Part shown: in pieces, positions 54,278-63,143 of the stretch
How positions within the stretch are numbered: the stretch's first letter is position 1
Layout of the letters: every line of letters starts with the position of its first letter
Origin: Chitinophaga sp. MM2321
GTDB taxonomy: Bacteria; Bacteroidota; Bacteroidia; Chitinophagales; Chitinophagaceae
Reading direction: 5' to 3'
NCBI RefSeq assembly: GCF_964033635.1
Contig: NZ_OZ035533.1
Span: 2,852,001 to 2,916,000, forward strand
DNA length: 64,000 nucleotides
Translations under genes and position numbers: made by a program
The notes under the pieces: model-generated
The model's input: the letters and a program-made list of their open reading frames with translations, nothing else
Told to the model about the DNA's origin: nothing
Databases searched by the model: none

Positions 54278-54706
54278 ATGATGTTCAAACTTATCTTATC
54301 ATTTTTGCTTTTAACAGCTTGTTTTGTTGCGTTTAGTCAAGAAAAGCGATCTGGAGAATCCCAAAAAGATAATATTTCTGTTGCTGAAAAGGGCTTAATT
54401 AAGATATCGATCATGTACCCTTATGCCGAGGGTAAAACTTTCAATATGGAATACTATGAAACTAAGCACATGCCTATGGTTGCGAGTTTTTTAGGGTCAA
54501 ATTTGGTTAAATATACTATTGAAAAAGGGCTTTCCAGTGGTATTCCTAAGCAACCTTTACCTTTTATGGCTATTGGCACTTTTTATGTAAAAAGCTTAAG
54601 TGAATATCAAGCGGCCGTCGCTCCAAATAGAGATGCGATTCGTGCAGATTTTGTAAACTATACCAATGTCATTCCTATCATCTTGGTAAGTGAAGTCGTA
54701 AAATAA
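54278..54706 (+). CDS. EthD-family protein with a signal peptide
   Basis: 142 residues. The C-terminal 100 (IKISIMYPYAEGKTFNMEYYETKHMPM, later FYVKSLSEYQAAVAPNRDAIRADFVNYTNV) match EthD-type dimeric ferredoxin-like proteins, including the KHMPM motif. Unusually, the first 21 residues (FKLILSFLLLTACFVAFSQ) form a good signal peptide ending at SQ, so the protein should be periplasmic. Most EthD proteins are cytosolic. The initiating codon could be either of two adjacent ATGs. It is a single gene with a dyad upstream; the substrate is unknown. Confidence 0.82.
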   Translation: MMFKLILSFLLLTACFVAFSQEKRSGESQKDNISVAEKGLIKISIMYPYAEGKTFNMEYYETKHMPMVASFLGSNLVKYTIEKGLSSGIPKQPLPFMAIGTFYVKSLSEYQAAVAPNRDAIRADFVNYTNVIPIILVSEVVK

Positions 54707-54892
54707 AACCAACTTATTTTCTGAAGTAACGCGCAGGCTCTTATCAAACCTTTTAATCGACATCCAGGCAATATCTGTAATATTTTTCTGTATCATTTAC
54801 GCATTTTATAATTTAGTCACATTAAATACATTTTTGTAATTTGCTCTTATCATCGGACTTTTTTTAAATAGATTTGTTAAAACGTGACCTGA

Positions 54893-55474
54893 ATGTTTGA
54901 AAAGTTTGCAGCGTATTTAAAGGAAAAAGCCAGTCTTACCGACGAGCAATTAGAAGAAGTACGTGCCGTTACAATCAACAAAAGATTGCGTAAAAGGCAA
55001 TACCTCCTACAAGAGGGCGATGTATGTCACCATAATTGTTTCCTGGCAAAAGGTTGCCTGCGATTATACCGTGTTGGCGATGACGGCGTGGAACACATTC
55101 TGAGGTTTGCAGTAGAAAATTGGTGGATCAGCGATCAGGAGAGTTATAATAATGGAATTCCTTCCAAAAATAATATTGACGCACTCGAAGACAGTGAACT
55201 TTTACTGATCGAAAAAAATGATTTCAACCGTATAGTCAGTAGCTTTCCAAACTTCAGGACTTTCAGGGATGCCTTAAAAGCCAAGAGTTATGATGTCAGT
55301 CAAAACAGGATCATGAGCAATATCAGCGACACTGCCGAAGAAAAATATATAAATTTTATAGAATCTTATCCGGACATTTTTAACCGCGTACCACTTCATA
55401 TGATCGCCTCTTTTCTTGGTGTTTCCCGCGAGACATTAAGCCGGATCAGAACGCAATATGCCAAAGCGCATTAA
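54893..55474 (+). CDS. Crp/Fnr-family transcriptional regulator
   Basis: 193 residues. The N-terminal cyclic-nucleotide-binding-like barrel has KRQYLLQEGDVCHHNCFLAKGCLRLYRV and DGVEHILRFAVENWWISDQESY. The C-terminal helix-turn-helix is HMIASFLGVSRETLSRIRTQ. Fnr iron-sulfur cysteines are absent, so it is not an oxygen sensor of that type; the ligand is unknown. Two dyads matching the Crp consensus (55563-55578 and 56432-56447) lie before the next two genes, strongly suggesting that it controls them. Confidence 0.92.
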   Translation: MFEKFAAYLKEKASLTDEQLEEVRAVTINKRLRKRQYLLQEGDVCHHNCFLAKGCLRLYRVGDDGVEHILRFAVENWWISDQESYNNGIPSKNNIDALEDSELLLIEKNDFNRIVSSFPNFRTFRDALKAKSYDVSQNRIMSNISDTAEEKYINFIESYPDIFNRVPLHMIASFLGVSRETLSRIRTQYAKAH

Positions 55475-55562
55475 CTATACTGGTTATGCACAGCCAATTC
55501 CCAAAACAGGCTTCTTAAAGTTTTCCTTTCGCGTTCACAAAATGTTTCAGGCGAACGTTTAA

Positions 55563-55578
55563 TGTGATAAATGTCACG
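55563..55578 (+). promoter_or_regulatory. Crp-type binding site upstream of the DinB gene
   Basis: TGTGA-TAAATG-TCACG. Its centre lies about 58 bases before the TTTG of a putative -7 box (CAACTTTG, 55624-55631), which has a TTG 21 bases upstream (55600-55602). The placement fits activation from upstream of the promoter by the neighbouring Crp/Fnr protein. Confidence 0.65.
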
Positions 55579-55690
55579 CTCAATTTGTGTTAAATGTCCT
55601 TGTTAACCAGGCTTCAATATTAGCAACTTTGCAACAGAAAAGACAGATATTGTTCCGTACTTTATTTAAATAGCTTTTCTAATAGGGTCA

Positions 55691-56173
55691 ATGGAAAATT
55701 ATAATTTTATGATTGATCAACTCCTGGATCAATGGGAAAACAAGATACAGGAAACGACAGATCTGTTTGTAGCTATTGGAGAACAGTTTGCAATGGAACC
55801 GGTGGCTCCGGGAAAAAACAGGGTGATTTACCTCTTAGGCCACCTGATCGTTGCGAGTGACTGCTTTTTGGCGGCTTTGGAGCCTGACGCAAGACGTTAT
55901 CCGGAATACGAGGCGCTTTTTCTTACACCTCAGCATCATGCCAATGAATATCCTGCCTATGAGCTTTTATTGCAGCAATGGGTTTCCATCAATGAAGTAT
56001 TGTCTGCCTATCTCAGGCAACTGAATCCGGCTGACTGGAAATCAAAACATAATTATATCAGCGAAACTGATTTTATTTTTGAACCAAAGAGGAACAAATT
56101 CAATGTGCTGCTGAACAGAAATGCCCACCTTTTTCACCATGCAGGGCAATTAGCGCTGATCCGCACCCAATAA
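55691..56173 (+). CDS. DinB-family protein
   Basis: 160 residues forming a four-helix bundle pattern. IYLLGHLIVASDCFLAAL gives the first metal-site histidine, and the C-terminal HLFHHAGQLALIR is the HxxxHxxQ-like motif typical of DinB/YfiT metal-dependent enzymes. Possible roles are thiol (bacillithiol-type) S-transferase or hydrolase chemistry; the Bacteroidota members are uncharacterised. Transcription is probably controlled through the Crp-type site 113 bases upstream. Confidence 0.85.
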   Translation: MENYNFMIDQLLDQWENKIQETTDLFVAIGEQFAMEPVAPGKNRVIYLLGHLIVASDCFLAALEPDARRYPEYEALFLTPQHHANEYPAYELLLQQWVSINEVLSAYLRQLNPADWKSKHNYISETDFIFEPKRNKFNVLLNRNAHLFHHAGQLALIRTQ

Positions 56174-56431
56174 GCTGAATTCCATGTATCATAAAATCCT
56201 CCTGTAGCCAATGAACAAATGGCTCTGCAAAACCGGTTCTCATTTCCGATAAATTCCAACAGTCAAAATTGATTCTTAGCTGTACGTGATCATTATAGAG
56301 TTGTACCAGACAGCTACAAAACATAATACCACGCTGAATATAATCCGCCTTGCAGCAAATAGAATCGGGATAAAGCCGACCGGATTTTATGGATCTCTCA
56401 TGTGCACACAGATTCGTTTGGAATCATATAC

Positions 56432-56447
56432 TGTGACATTTATCACA
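56432..56447 (+). promoter_or_regulatory. Crp-type binding site upstream of the SRPBCC gene
   Basis: TGTGA-CATTTA-TCACA, a perfect dyad. Its centre is about 57 bases before the TTTG of GAACTTTG (56492-56499). The distance and the following AAATGTCCT segment repeat the arrangement found at 55563-55631. Confidence 0.68.
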
Positions 56448-56524
56448 TACAAATTCGTTCAAATGTCCTCGTCCTTTGGAGCAGGTTATCGGAACTTTGG
56501 TAAAAAATAAAGGAGAATAATATT

Positions 56525-57022
56525 ATGTATAACAAAACAAATTGGCCGGCAGATCAGGATCCAAAAATGTCTGCAATCTATGCGCTGAATGACATCGATA
56601 TTAAAGCATCGGCAGAGGTGGTTTGGAAATTATTGGTCGACGCGGAAAACTGGGTGAGATATTTCCCGCCTGAAGACCAAGTGAAGATATTAGGTAATAA
56701 AAAAGAACTGGAACTGGGTACCAAATGGACCCGCACAACTGTTGGTTTCCTTATGCATCTGACCGTAACCGAGTTTGAACCTAACCACAGACTGGCCTGG
56801 AAAACGACCGTTGACGGTGACGAGACCGGTTCAACCGCTTACCACGGCTGGGTGATCACACCCACGGAAGAGGGCGTCCATGTCCTGACCGAAGAAACAC
56901 AGCAGGGTGAATGGTTTCTGGACATATTGGGCCACAAACATCCGGGAGGCCTTTACACTTACCACCAGTATTGGGTGGAAAGGCTTAAAGTTGCAGCCGA
57001 AGCAATGGCAGCAGGCAAATAA
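56525..57022 (+). CDS. SRPBCC-family protein (START/Bet v1-like)
   Basis: 165 residues. IKASAEVVWKLLVDAENWVRYFPPEDQVKILG, then LELGTKWTRTTVGFLMHLTVTEFEPNHRLAWKT, is the SRPBCC pattern of polyketide cyclase/dehydrase-like ligand-binding proteins. A recognisable ribosome-binding site (AGGAG) lies 12 bases before the ATG. It is preceded by a Crp-type site and followed 95 bases later by an SDR gene. It binds a small hydrophobic ligand; the identity is unknown. Confidence 0.88.
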   Translation: MYNKTNWPADQDPKMSAIYALNDIDIKASAEVVWKLLVDAENWVRYFPPEDQVKILGNKKELELGTKWTRTTVGFLMHLTVTEFEPNHRLAWKTTVDGDETGSTAYHGWVITPTEEGVHVLTEETQQGEWFLDILGHKHPGGLYTYHQYWVERLKVAAEAMAAGK

Positions 57023-57117
57023 ATCCCGGAAGGAAAGACCATAGGAAGAGGCGTTTGTTCCTTTTTCAGGTTACATTTTATAAAAGCAATTATCAAAACA
57101 ATTAAAACATAAAGATC

Positions 57118-57912
57118 ATGGATCTGCAATTAAAAGGAAAAACCGCCCTTGTTACCGGCTCAACTACCGGGATTGGCTTTGCCATAGCAAGGTCGCTGGC
57201 ACATGAAGGCGCAAAAGTTATTGTTAATGGGCGCACCCCCGAGCGTGTGAATACAGCTGTTGAGCAGATCAAAACGGAAACCGGTAACCTGAACATCTAT
57301 GCGGCGGTGGCAGATCTAGAACAGGTGGACCAGGTAAATACCCTTATTCAGCAATATCCGAAAGTAGATATCCTGGTCAACAACGCCGGTATTGCCCAGC
57401 CGAAAGCATTCAAAGATATTCCGGATGAGGAATGGCTTGATATCTATCAGGTGAACGTAATGAGTGGTGTGCGTCTTTCGCGTGCCTATATAGAACAGAT
57501 GCTGAAAGCCAACTGGGGCCGCATCATATTTATCTCCAGCGAATCGGGTGTTCAGATCCCTGCGGAGATGATACAATACGGGGTTTCCAAAACCGCGCAG
57601 ATCGGCTTGTCACGTGGATTAGCAGAAATGACCGCAGGCACAGCAGTTACGGTGAATACCGTTTTACCGGGACCGACATCAACTGAGGCCATTACTAATT
57701 TCATGAAAGCCACCGCTGAACAGCAAGGCATCAGCGGTGCGGAAATGGAAAAAGTGTTTTTCACAAGCATGCGTGGCACCTCACTACTTAAGCGTTTTAT
57801 CAAGCCGGAAGAAATTGCGAGCTTCGTAACCTACATCGCCAGCCCGCTTTCAGCGGCCACAAACGGCGCGGCACTTCGTGCCGACGGCGGAGTGATCAAA
57901 TCTGCATTTTAA
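57118..57912 (+). CDS. Short-chain dehydrogenase/reductase
   Basis: 264 residues, classical SDR. ALVTGSTTGIGFAIA is the cofactor motif (TGxxxGIG), VNNAGIAQP the NNAG motif, and FISSESGVQIPAEMIQYGVSKTA holds the catalytic Ser, Tyr and Lys. NGR after the second strand indicates an NADP preference. It reduces or oxidises an unknown alcohol or ketone. It belongs to a run of same-strand genes (DinB, SRPBCC, SDR, NADP reductase) behind the Crp/Fnr gene and may share regulation with the SRPBCC gene. Confidence 0.92.
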   Translation: MDLQLKGKTALVTGSTTGIGFAIARSLAHEGAKVIVNGRTPERVNTAVEQIKTETGNLNIYAAVADLEQVDQVNTLIQQYPKVDILVNNAGIAQPKAFKDIPDEEWLDIYQVNVMSGVRLSRAYIEQMLKANWGRIIFISSESGVQIPAEMIQYGVSKTAQIGLSRGLAEMTAGTAVTVNTVLPGPTSTEAITNFMKATAEQQGISGAEMEKVFFTSMRGTSLLKRFIKPEEIASFVTYIASPLSAATNGAALRADGGVIKSAF

Positions 57913-57946
57913 CAATCTTCATTAAATATCAGTAAATAAGAATAGC

Positions 57947-58537
57947 ATGAAAACAATCGGGATAATTGGCGCCGGCCATATTGGACAATCTGTTGCCGGA
58001 CAACTGCTGAAAAATAACATATCAGTTTTGATCAGTAATAGCAGGGGGCCTCAAACTCTTGAACTTGTCATTCGCAAATTAGGCAAGGATGCAAAGGCGG
58101 TAACAACTGCGGAAGCAGCCACAGCTGAAATTGTGGTGCTGGCGTTGCCCTGGTGGGAAGTTAATAAACTGACCGGCCTGATTGATTGGAAAGATAAACT
58201 TGTGATCGATATCACCAACGAGTTCCTGCCGGGTGGTAAGATCGCTGACTTAGGAGATAAAACATCAACCGGCATTGTGCTGGAACAGATTCCGGGTGCC
58301 CGTATTGTCAAAGCATTCAATACCCTTTTTGCAGCAAGGATTGCAGCAGATCCGGTAGTCGGTGAAGGCCGCCGGGTAGTTTTCGTTGCCGGAGATGATG
58401 AAGGTGCAAAAGCAGAAACAATCGAACTAATCAATACAATCGGTTTTGCTCCTGTCGATCTGGGTACATTGTCCTCAGGCAGCAGGTTTATCGAAGCAAG
58501 AGGGGTGTTTTCAGGTGTCCATATGGTCAAACTTTAA
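57947..58537 (+). CDS. NADPH-dependent F420-reductase-like (Fno-like) protein
   Basis: 196 residues. KTIGIIGAGHIGQSVAGQLLKNNISVLISNSRGP is a Rossmann fold with an NSR motif for NADP. EIVVLALPWWEV, VIDITNEFLPGG and ARIVKAFNTLFAARI are conserved in the NADP-oxidoreductase coenzyme F420-dependent family. Members in bacteria without F420 act on unknown partners. It is 34 bases after the SDR gene, so probably in the same operon, and is followed by a terminator. Confidence 0.85.
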   Translation: MKTIGIIGAGHIGQSVAGQLLKNNISVLISNSRGPQTLELVIRKLGKDAKAVTTAEAATAEIVVLALPWWEVNKLTGLIDWKDKLVIDITNEFLPGGKIADLGDKTSTGIVLEQIPGARIVKAFNTLFAARIAADPVVGEGRRVVFVAGDDEGAKAETIELINTIGFAPVDLGTLSSGSRFIEARGVFSGVHMVKL

Positions 58538-58561
58538 CGTACATCTATAAGTCAAAAATGG

Positions 58562-58597
58562 AAAAAAGGGGTGGAAAAACGCTGCCACCTCTTTTTG
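58562..58597 (+). terminator. Rho-independent terminator
   Basis: 12-bp arms AAAAAGGGGTGG / CCACCTCTTTTT (one G-T pair) with a 10-base loop, 25 bases after the stop of the F420-reductase-like gene. It closes the operon. Confidence 0.88.
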
Positions 58598-58924
58598 ACT
58601 ACCTGACTATACACCGTTGATTCATAGATGATGCTGGCAAGAGTGGTCGGATACACTTAGCCTACCACAAATCATTAAGTTCCACTGGGTTGAAAAATAT
58701 GTTGTAAGGTGAATGCTTACAAACAATGTGTCCTCGCGGTAGGGCTTTCAGCCAAATTTTTGAATGCTCCGTAGCGCACAGTTGGATGAATCCGGGAACA
58801 GGATAAGGAAAGCTCTAATAGATAATAACACGCCTGTAACTGGTGCATGGACTGTAGGGGACCATATTATTGCAAAGAATGAATCGTGTAGAGAGAATAT
58901 CAGGAAAATCCGGCTAATAAATGT
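58598..58924. other. Intergenic region without a supported gene
   Basis: About 330 bases between convergent transcripts. A short frame around 58764-58900 contains TPVTGAWTVGDHII, reminiscent of a fragment of a wall- or phage-type repeat, but it lacks support as a gene. No regulatory element was recognised. Confidence 0.35.
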
Positions 58925-59989
58925 TTACTGCTTCATGTACTCGCTATTTTTCACCTCTTTCATGACCTCATTGAACTTCTCCGGTTCCTCAAAGGGCATT
59001 ATATGGGCGGAATTTTCAAACCAAATCAGTTCTTTGTGCGGGGCAGAGAGGAAATTGAAATAACGCGCTATAAGCTTAGCATTGGTATTGTAATCAAACC
59101 TACCGGTAATAAAAAATACGGGTACTGTTAATTTTGGTATGCTTTTGAAAAGATCTGCATTTAAAAGACTTGGCCAGAGGGCGTTTATGGAAAACATCTC
59201 ACCTTCTGCATTCAAAGAATCATTATAAAGTTTATTCTCGCCGGCAGTAATTCCCTTAAAGATATCGTTGTAATTACGCTTTCCATGAACCACCCCACCA
59301 AAGTACATTAACCATTTGCGCTGAACAAAGAGATCGTTCAGTCCTGAAGTCCCCGTGGATGGGTAACGGGCTGTCAATGGGCGAAGTTCAAGCAATGCTT
59401 TTGTATTATGCTCTTTTTCTGCCATTTTTATGGCATAGGCGAGACCAATTTTTTCGCTCTCCCTCATACTGACCACCTGACCGACCCCGACATAGGCCTG
59501 AATGTCTTCAGGGTAACGTTGTGCAACACTGATGCCCAGCAGTGAGCCCCAGGAATGTCCAACCAGAAAGATCTTTTGCTTGCTAAACTTTTTTTTTAGT
59601 ATGCCGATAAGTTGATGGGTATCTTCAATGAGTTGGTCCAGGGTCATGCTGGATACCGGAATCTTTGGATCATAGGAAAGGCCTGTGCCGCGCTGATCCC
59701 AGTTCACGACCGTAAAGCCGGAATCTAAAGCCGTATTATAGGACCTGAAAAACCGGAGCTCAGAAAACCCTGGCCCACCATGAAGCAGCAGCAGTATGGG
59801 ATTATTAATTGTATCGGAACCGGTAATCAGGATTGTCTGTTTGATCCCACCCAGTGTGACTTTCTCCAGTGAATGAATGGTATCTGTTTTTTTGTCTGTT
59901 AAAGGCTGGGCATATGCATTGCCGGCCATGGTGAACAAGGCCAATAGCCCCAGCATTCCCCCTAATGCATTTATATTCCTATTTTTCAT
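58925..59989 (-). CDS. Exported alpha/beta hydrolase, proline-iminopeptidase-like
   Basis: ATG at 59989 (MKNRNINALGGMLGLLALFTMAGNAYA) chosen because it gives a signal peptide: 354 residues. ILLLLHGGPGFSE holds the oxyanion HGGPG motif and VNWDQRGTGLSY the family DQRG motif. VGHSWGS has the nucleophile serine, FFITGRFDYN the acid region and FENSAHIMPFEEPE the catalytic histidine. The layout matches proline iminopeptidase (S33) and related hydrolases; the cargo is unknown. Periplasmic location follows from the signal peptide. Confidence 0.87.
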   Translation of the reverse strand: MKNRNINALGGMLGLLALFTMAGNAYAQPLTDKKTDTIHSLEKVTLGGIKQTILITGSDTINNPILLLLHGGPGFSELRFFRSYNTALDSGFTVVNWDQRGTGLSYDPKIPVSSMTLDQLIEDTHQLIGILKKKFSKQKIFLVGHSWGSLLGISVAQRYPEDIQAYVGVGQVVSMRESEKIGLAYAIKMAEKEHNTKALLELRPLTARYPSTGTSGLNDLFVQRKWLMYFGGVVHGKRNYNDIFKGITAGENKLYNDSLNAEGEMFSINALWPSLLNADLFKSIPKLTVPVFFITGRFDYNTNAKLIARYFNFLSAPHKELIWFENSAHIMPFEEPEKFNEVMKEVKNSEYMKQ

Positions 59990-60137
59990 CAGCCAGAAAA
60001 GAACAGAAAAACGGGTCATACAACACTTGTTTTAAGTTAACAAAAACTGGTTCAGCTTCACTTCCCTCTGGTACGAAACCCGAAGGCTTAATCATATAAA
60101 TGTTCGTTACATTCAGCGTTCCAATTGAATGCTTTTC

Positions 60138-60165
60138 AGGTGCGTTTTTCCGGGAAAACGCACCT
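60138..60165. terminator. Hairpin terminator between convergent reading directions
   Basis: Perfect 11-bp arms AGGTGCGTTTT / AAAACGCACCT with a 6-base loop, just behind the stop of the leftward TIM-barrel gene (60171). The T-rich sequence lies on its plus-strand side. Confidence 0.7.
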
Positions 60166-60170
60166 CTTAT

Positions 60171-61109
60171 TTATTTTAATGCATCCACTGCATAAGCGCG
60201 GCATTTTTTAACCTCAGCTACCGCATCAGATCCGGCAGGGATGTTATATTCAAGCTCAATCGTAGCCGGGAACTTATATTTGTTCTTTTTCATCAGCTGC
60301 AATGCCTCTTTTATTGGTGTATCTCCCCCACCCCATGGCGCGTTTGGTCCGTCATGAAACTTACGGTCTTTAACGTGGATACTCGTAATACGGTCGTGAT
60401 ATTTTTCCATGAATGGTATTGGGCTGCTGCTGGTACCCGAAGCATAGTGTCCAATATCAAGGTTTATACCATTATATTTTGATTGACTTAAGGCAGTATC
60501 CCAAAGTGTTGGGGTGGCTTGCGTATGGGCGTGGTAGCCTAACATCATTTTATGTTTGGTAGCCAAATCGCCAAGGCGTTTGGTTTGGGCTTCGTTGGGC
60601 AGTTCAACAGTAACGTGGTTACAACCCAGGGCTTTGCCTGCGTTAAATGCGTACTCAATTTCGGCATCGGTATTTGTTGCACCGAGGGCGTTTGGTTTCC
60701 AGGCGTAAATGCTTACACCGGCATCGTTATACATTTTGCGCAACTCTTTAAATTTATCCATGGCCACACCTGCACGCCATTCGGCCATTTTTGGTGCAAA
60801 ATCTGCTTTGCTCTGGCTGGCAGCCCGTTTAGGTGCGCCTGCATAATCTTCGGCAGCATCGCCCATTAGTTCAATGGCATTTATATTACAGTCGATGCAA
60901 TATTTCAGCAGGTCTTCAGCCGTGGTGGGCATGCTGCGGAACGAATAAGTGATCACCCCAATCTGCACCCCATTTATTACTGAGTTTGGCTTATTGGCAG
61001 CACCTAAAAATGATGCCGCGAAAGATGTTTTTGAAAGGAACAGCATGCCAGTGGCAGCAATTGCCCCCGTACCGATAAACTGGCGCCTGCTAATGTTTTG
61101 TTTTTTCAT
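60171..61109 (-). CDS. Tat-exported sugar phosphate isomerase/epimerase-like TIM-barrel protein
   Basis: ATG at 61109 (MKKQNISRRQFIG) gives 312 residues with a Tat-type twin-arginine signal (SRRQFIGTGAIAATG). The rest matches the xylose-isomerase-like TIM barrel: NAIELMGDAAEDY, HVTVELPNEAQTKRLGDLA, LGYHAHTQATP, NGINLDIGHY, ITSIHVKDRKFHDGPNAPWGGGDTP. Glu, His and Asp residues for the divalent metal are present. In Bacteroidota such exported enzymes often belong to sugar-modification pathways; the substrate is unknown. It stands alone, between the hydrolase and the adhesin-like gene. Confidence 0.88.
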   Translation of the reverse strand: MKKQNISRRQFIGTGAIAATGMLFLSKTSFAASFLGAANKPNSVINGVQIGVITYSFRSMPTTAEDLLKYCIDCNINAIELMGDAAEDYAGAPKRAASQSKADFAPKMAEWRAGVAMDKFKELRKMYNDAGVSIYAWKPNALGATNTDAEIEYAFNAGKALGCNHVTVELPNEAQTKRLGDLATKHKMMLGYHAHTQATPTLWDTALSQSKYNGINLDIGHYASGTSSSPIPFMEKYHDRITSIHVKDRKFHDGPNAPWGGGDTPIKEALQLMKKNKYKFPATIELEYNIPAGSDAVAEVKKCRAYAVDALK

Positions 61110-61250
61110 ATTGTGGATTTTGTCGATATATTTGACAGATAATAAAGTTATCAAATTTATTAATACAGAAAATTATGTATTAAAAGCTTTACTATTTCGA
61201 ATAGCGGTGTCTAAAAAAACAGTCATCCCCGTTTACAACTTAATGTAACT

Positions 61251-62057
61251 TTACTTAGATTGTTTTCCTTCCAACTCTTTTAGTCGATTATTTAACGCTA
61301 ATAACAATCGCTCCTGATTCAATATCAGCTGTTGCTGCTTTTCCAATTTCTTATTCTGATCAATCAAGTACAGCGTCAATTCTTCTATTTTCTTCATTTG
61401 TTTTTGTTGCATCTCACCCATATCCAAACCCTCATTGACAATTTCAGCTTCAGTAGGAATGTCAGGAAGATGTTTATTATGGGTAATATGCATTTCCAAT
61501 TCAGATAATGATGGCAGAACATAGCTGGAATCAAATACACAATCCGCCCAACCAGTCAATGTTACTTTTACCTTTTGGGCGGTAATGGTCCCTGCCACAG
61601 CTAGTAATGACTGAGGATTAGGTGTACCAATACCTACATTTCCTGCTGAATTTATGCGCACACGCTCTGTACCGAAAGTCCCAAAAACTATATTCCGATG
61701 CATGTCAGGTATTGTCGAATAGCCACTTAGGTCAATATACGATTTCGTATTTCCACCGGTACCTCCACCTGCACTCAGCCTTAAAAAACCATCGTCACTG
61801 TAATAAGATGTGGCGCTCTGTCCCCGGATTTCATTAGAAGTACCATTAACAATAGCAGGGCGATTGCTGGTATTGGTCAACCCAGAGTTTATGGATACCC
61901 CACCAGTTACCTGAAGTTTACTAAACCCATCATCTGTAGCTCCTAGTACTATACGATTAGTGGTTTTATTCCCATTTGTAGTTACGGTTTGTAAGTCTTG
62001 CGCATGAACATGTACAATAATAAAACCTAGGGCGATGGAGAACAAACATTTCTTCAT
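61251..62057 (-). CDS. Secreted tail-fibre-like repeat protein with C-terminal coiled coil
   Basis: 268 residues with a signal peptide (KKCLFSIALGFIIVHVHAQ). The GNVGIGTPNPQSLLAVAGTITAQKVKV segment is a fibre-type repeat common in phage tail and Bacteroidota surface proteins. Then comes the conserved WADCVFDSSYVLPSLSELE and HNKHLPDIPTEAEI region. The last 65 residues form a coiled coil (EELTLYLIDQNKKLEKQQQ). It is probably a trimeric surface fibre or cell-wall-attached protein. No sorting domain was seen. Confidence 0.8.
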   Translation of the reverse strand: MKKCLFSIALGFIIVHVHAQDLQTVTTNGNKTTNRIVLGATDDGFSKLQVTGGVSINSGLTNTSNRPAIVNGTSNEIRGQSATSYYSDDGFLRLSAGGGTGGNTKSYIDLSGYSTIPDMHRNIVFGTFGTERVRINSAGNVGIGTPNPQSLLAVAGTITAQKVKVTLTGWADCVFDSSYVLPSLSELEMHITHNKHLPDIPTEAEIVNEGLDMGEMQQKQMKKIEELTLYLIDQNKKLEKQQQLILNQERLLLALNNRLKELEGKQSK

Positions 62058-62948
62058 AGATATATTATAAATTTAATGCCTTTAAAAGTAATTTATTTTT
62101 CTTATCCAAAGTATTTCCCCTCCTTTAAATTATAGCCGCTTATGTTTTTGTAATACCAAAACCGTTATTCTTCATGCTTTCGCATTCCTTTAGCTTAGTA
62201 CTCATGATATTTTCTTTTTAAAATTGCCCGGAAAGGCTGTCGTAAAGGTCTTCCCCCATCTGTAACTATGGTAACCAAGCTGGTAGGCAATCCATCTCAA
62301 TCATATTCAATAACAAAACACTGGCTTTTTCTTTTCACCGGCAACCCGATCTCCCCTCCCATCCCCGCTGCATTTCCCCTTCATCGTGTTTCAGTGTTAA
62401 CAATGGCCAAAAACGTACGCTTACTTTTCATTTTACGCATCCCTGGAAGGAATATCCTCCAATGAATGTGATTGGTGTTCACGGACCTGCGGTCAGCTTT
62501 GATAAAGGATTAACCTGGCCATGGAGCGACAAAATATTTTCAATGGCATCGATAAATGAAAGCGAATTGGATATTCAGCAATTACTGTACAAATAATTCT
62601 GTAATGATAATAAGTTTTTTTTACGTTGATTTTATTGTCAGGTTGTATTTTTTGTTCTGCCCAAACAGTAGAAAAAAAGGTATCGCTTACAGGGATCTGG
62701 CATTTTCGAATTTATAATGTATGGCGGTGTGCAACAGGAACTGTAAGTTCTTCAATAGTGAATCCGATAAATTATACAACTTCAATATTTCGAAGGATAA
62801 CATCATGCTTCTAATTAATCTGGGCACTGAAGATCTTTGACGGGGATAAAACTTTTAGTTAAATTACATAAGGCTCTACTGTCTATGTTGTGCTAGGACT
62901 CTTTTATTATTATCTTTTTGTTCCTGATTTCATGGATGTCCTAAAACA
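62058..62948. other. Degenerate region with possible gene fragments
   Basis: About 890 bases with no intact gene. A frame without a start codon at about 62402-62596 ends in ELDIQQLLYK and looks like the tail of a lost protein. Another short frame near 62626 contains LLSGC, a lipoprotein-like start, but breaks after about 30 codons. Together with the DUF4199 tail just after, this reads as a decayed segment. Confidence 0.45.
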
Positions 62949-63131
62949 ATGTTCGCCTTCCTATCTGCCGGAGAAACCAGGAAGATGGCAAACTTTAAAG
63001 TGATGTACAAAAATCCCTTACTCGTGATTTTAATTACCTATTCAGAAGCATTACCTATTGGGTTCGCAGTTGCCTTGGTGAGTGGATTTATATTAAAGAA
63101 AAAAGTAAAGACCTATTCAATAAATAACTAA
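62949..63131 (+). pseudogene. C-terminal fragment of a DUF4199-type membrane protein
   Basis: 60 codons containing KNPLLVILITYSEALPIGFAVALVSGFILKKK, which is the usual last helix and ending of DUF4199 proteins. The N-terminal two to three helices (about 100 residues) are missing. The ATG is probably not an original start. Confidence 0.7.
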
Positions 63132-63143
63132 AGCACATTGGAC

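Noticed and set aside
58764..59063. 99-codon frame overlapping the end of the alpha/beta hydrolase gene
   Set aside because: It overlaps a well-supported gene on the other strand; only a short GAWTVGDHII segment looks protein-like.
62268..62465. 65-codon open frame
   Set aside because: No domain, composition or neighbour support; it lies in a decayed segment.
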